Positions 63,950 through 64,000 of a DNA stretch of 64,000 nucleotides are shown here, piece after piece. Below the pieces are notes generated by a model. The model was not told the DNA's origin. It ran no database searches and saw nothing but the letters and a program-made list of their open reading frames with translations. Each line of letters starts with the position of its first letter. The stretch's first letter is position 1. Source of the DNA: Methylovorus menthalis (GTDB taxonomy: Bacteria > Pseudomonadota > Gammaproteobacteria > Burkholderiales > Methylophilaceae); contig NZ_JAJAQH010000006.1 of assembly GCF_020523625.1 (NCBI RefSeq), forward strand, positions 930,001-994,000. Direction: 5' to 3'. The position numbers were made by a program, and so were the translations under genes.

Positions 63950-64000
63950 GATGTCAGCTCTCCGCTAATGGCATCCTGCCACCACGCATACAAGATACTC
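63946..64000 (-). CDS. 3' end of a gene upstream of the symporter (partial)
   Basis: On the minus strand a frame enters from outside the window and ends at TGA 63948-63946, overlapping the symporter ATG as ATGA. Seventeen residues are visible (SILYAWWQDAISGELTS). Symporters of this family often have a small membrane partner directly upstream, so this may be one. Too little is present to identify it. Confidence 0.35.
   Translation of the reverse strand, partial: SILYAWWQDAISGELTS

Noticed and set aside
1-64000. CRISPR arrays, insertion sequences, tRNA and rRNA genes
   Set aside because: No regular repeat-spacer pattern, transposase-like protein, cloverleaf or rRNA-like sequence was found on reading both strands.

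Overview
The window looks like the chromosome of a betaproteobacterium, most likely of the methylotroph family Methylophilaceae. That assignment is inferred from gene order, moderate GC and the protein sequences; no rRNA or methanol-oxidation gene is present to confirm it. The first 12.6 kb are the right-hand part of a tailed-phage prophage whose left part lies outside the window. The rest is conserved host chromosome.

Prophage, 1 to about 12,600. First come tail-fibre genes: a collar-domain fibre cut by the window edge, a chaperone-like protein, a small tail-region protein and a 634-residue tail protein with an SGNH esterase domain. A 38-residue membrane protein lies on the opposite strand, followed by a secreted protein of unknown family and a lysis cassette (two holin-like proteins, a DUF5675 candidate lysin, a membrane-anchored accessory protein). 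Next is a cargo zone: an unrecognised AT-rich gene on the minus strand, a Dam-type adenine methylase, and a two-gene operon that I read as a Pycsar anti-phage system (membrane effector PycTM followed by pyrimidine nucleotide cyclase PycC). The prophage ends with a LexA-controlled umuDC operon and a YedK/HMCES-type abasic-site protein. No integrase is visible.

Host block 1, 12,887 to 18,783: a cupin, an SDR oxidoreductase, DNA polymerase IV (dinB), glnD and map. Host block 2, 19,010 to 33,302: the classic rpsB-tsf-pyrH-frr-uppS-cdsA-dxr-rseP-bamA-skp-lpxD-fabZ-lpxA-lpxB-rnhB series, which makes ribosomes, UMP, isoprenoid carrier, phospholipid precursors, outer-membrane proteins and lipid A. 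Host block 3, 39,479 to 33,299 on the minus strand: two-subunit pyruvate carboxylase (biotin carboxylase and carboxyltransferase), maf, a DUF4139 protein and an RsmI-like methyltransferase. Its promoter overlaps head-on with that of block 4.

Host block 4, 39,535 to 51,437: yceD-rpmF-plsX-fabH-fabD-fabG-acpP-fabF-pabC-mltG-tmk-holB-pilZ-tatD-PhnP-like. This is the fatty-acid operon and its usual neighbours. Host block 5, 51,995 to 57,428: a LysR regulator divergent from xdhC, a molybdopterin cytidylyltransferase-like gene and iorAB, together a self-contained periplasmic molybdenum hydroxylase unit. Host block 6, 57,734 to 64,000: a cyanide-insensitive-type bd oxidase (cioAB plus a DUF2474 small subunit), a Ser-rich protein of unknown role, ferredoxin-NADP reductase, a LuxR-type regulator with a degenerate receiver, and a sodium:solute symporter.

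The most interesting locus is the Pycsar operon with its AT-rich surroundings in the prophage. Further points are a 15-bp hairpin in front of pyrH, overlapping divergent promoters between pyruvate carboxylase and the fatty-acid/L32 operon, and several small membrane proteins that length filters would miss. No tRNA, rRNA, CRISPR array or insertion sequence was recognised.
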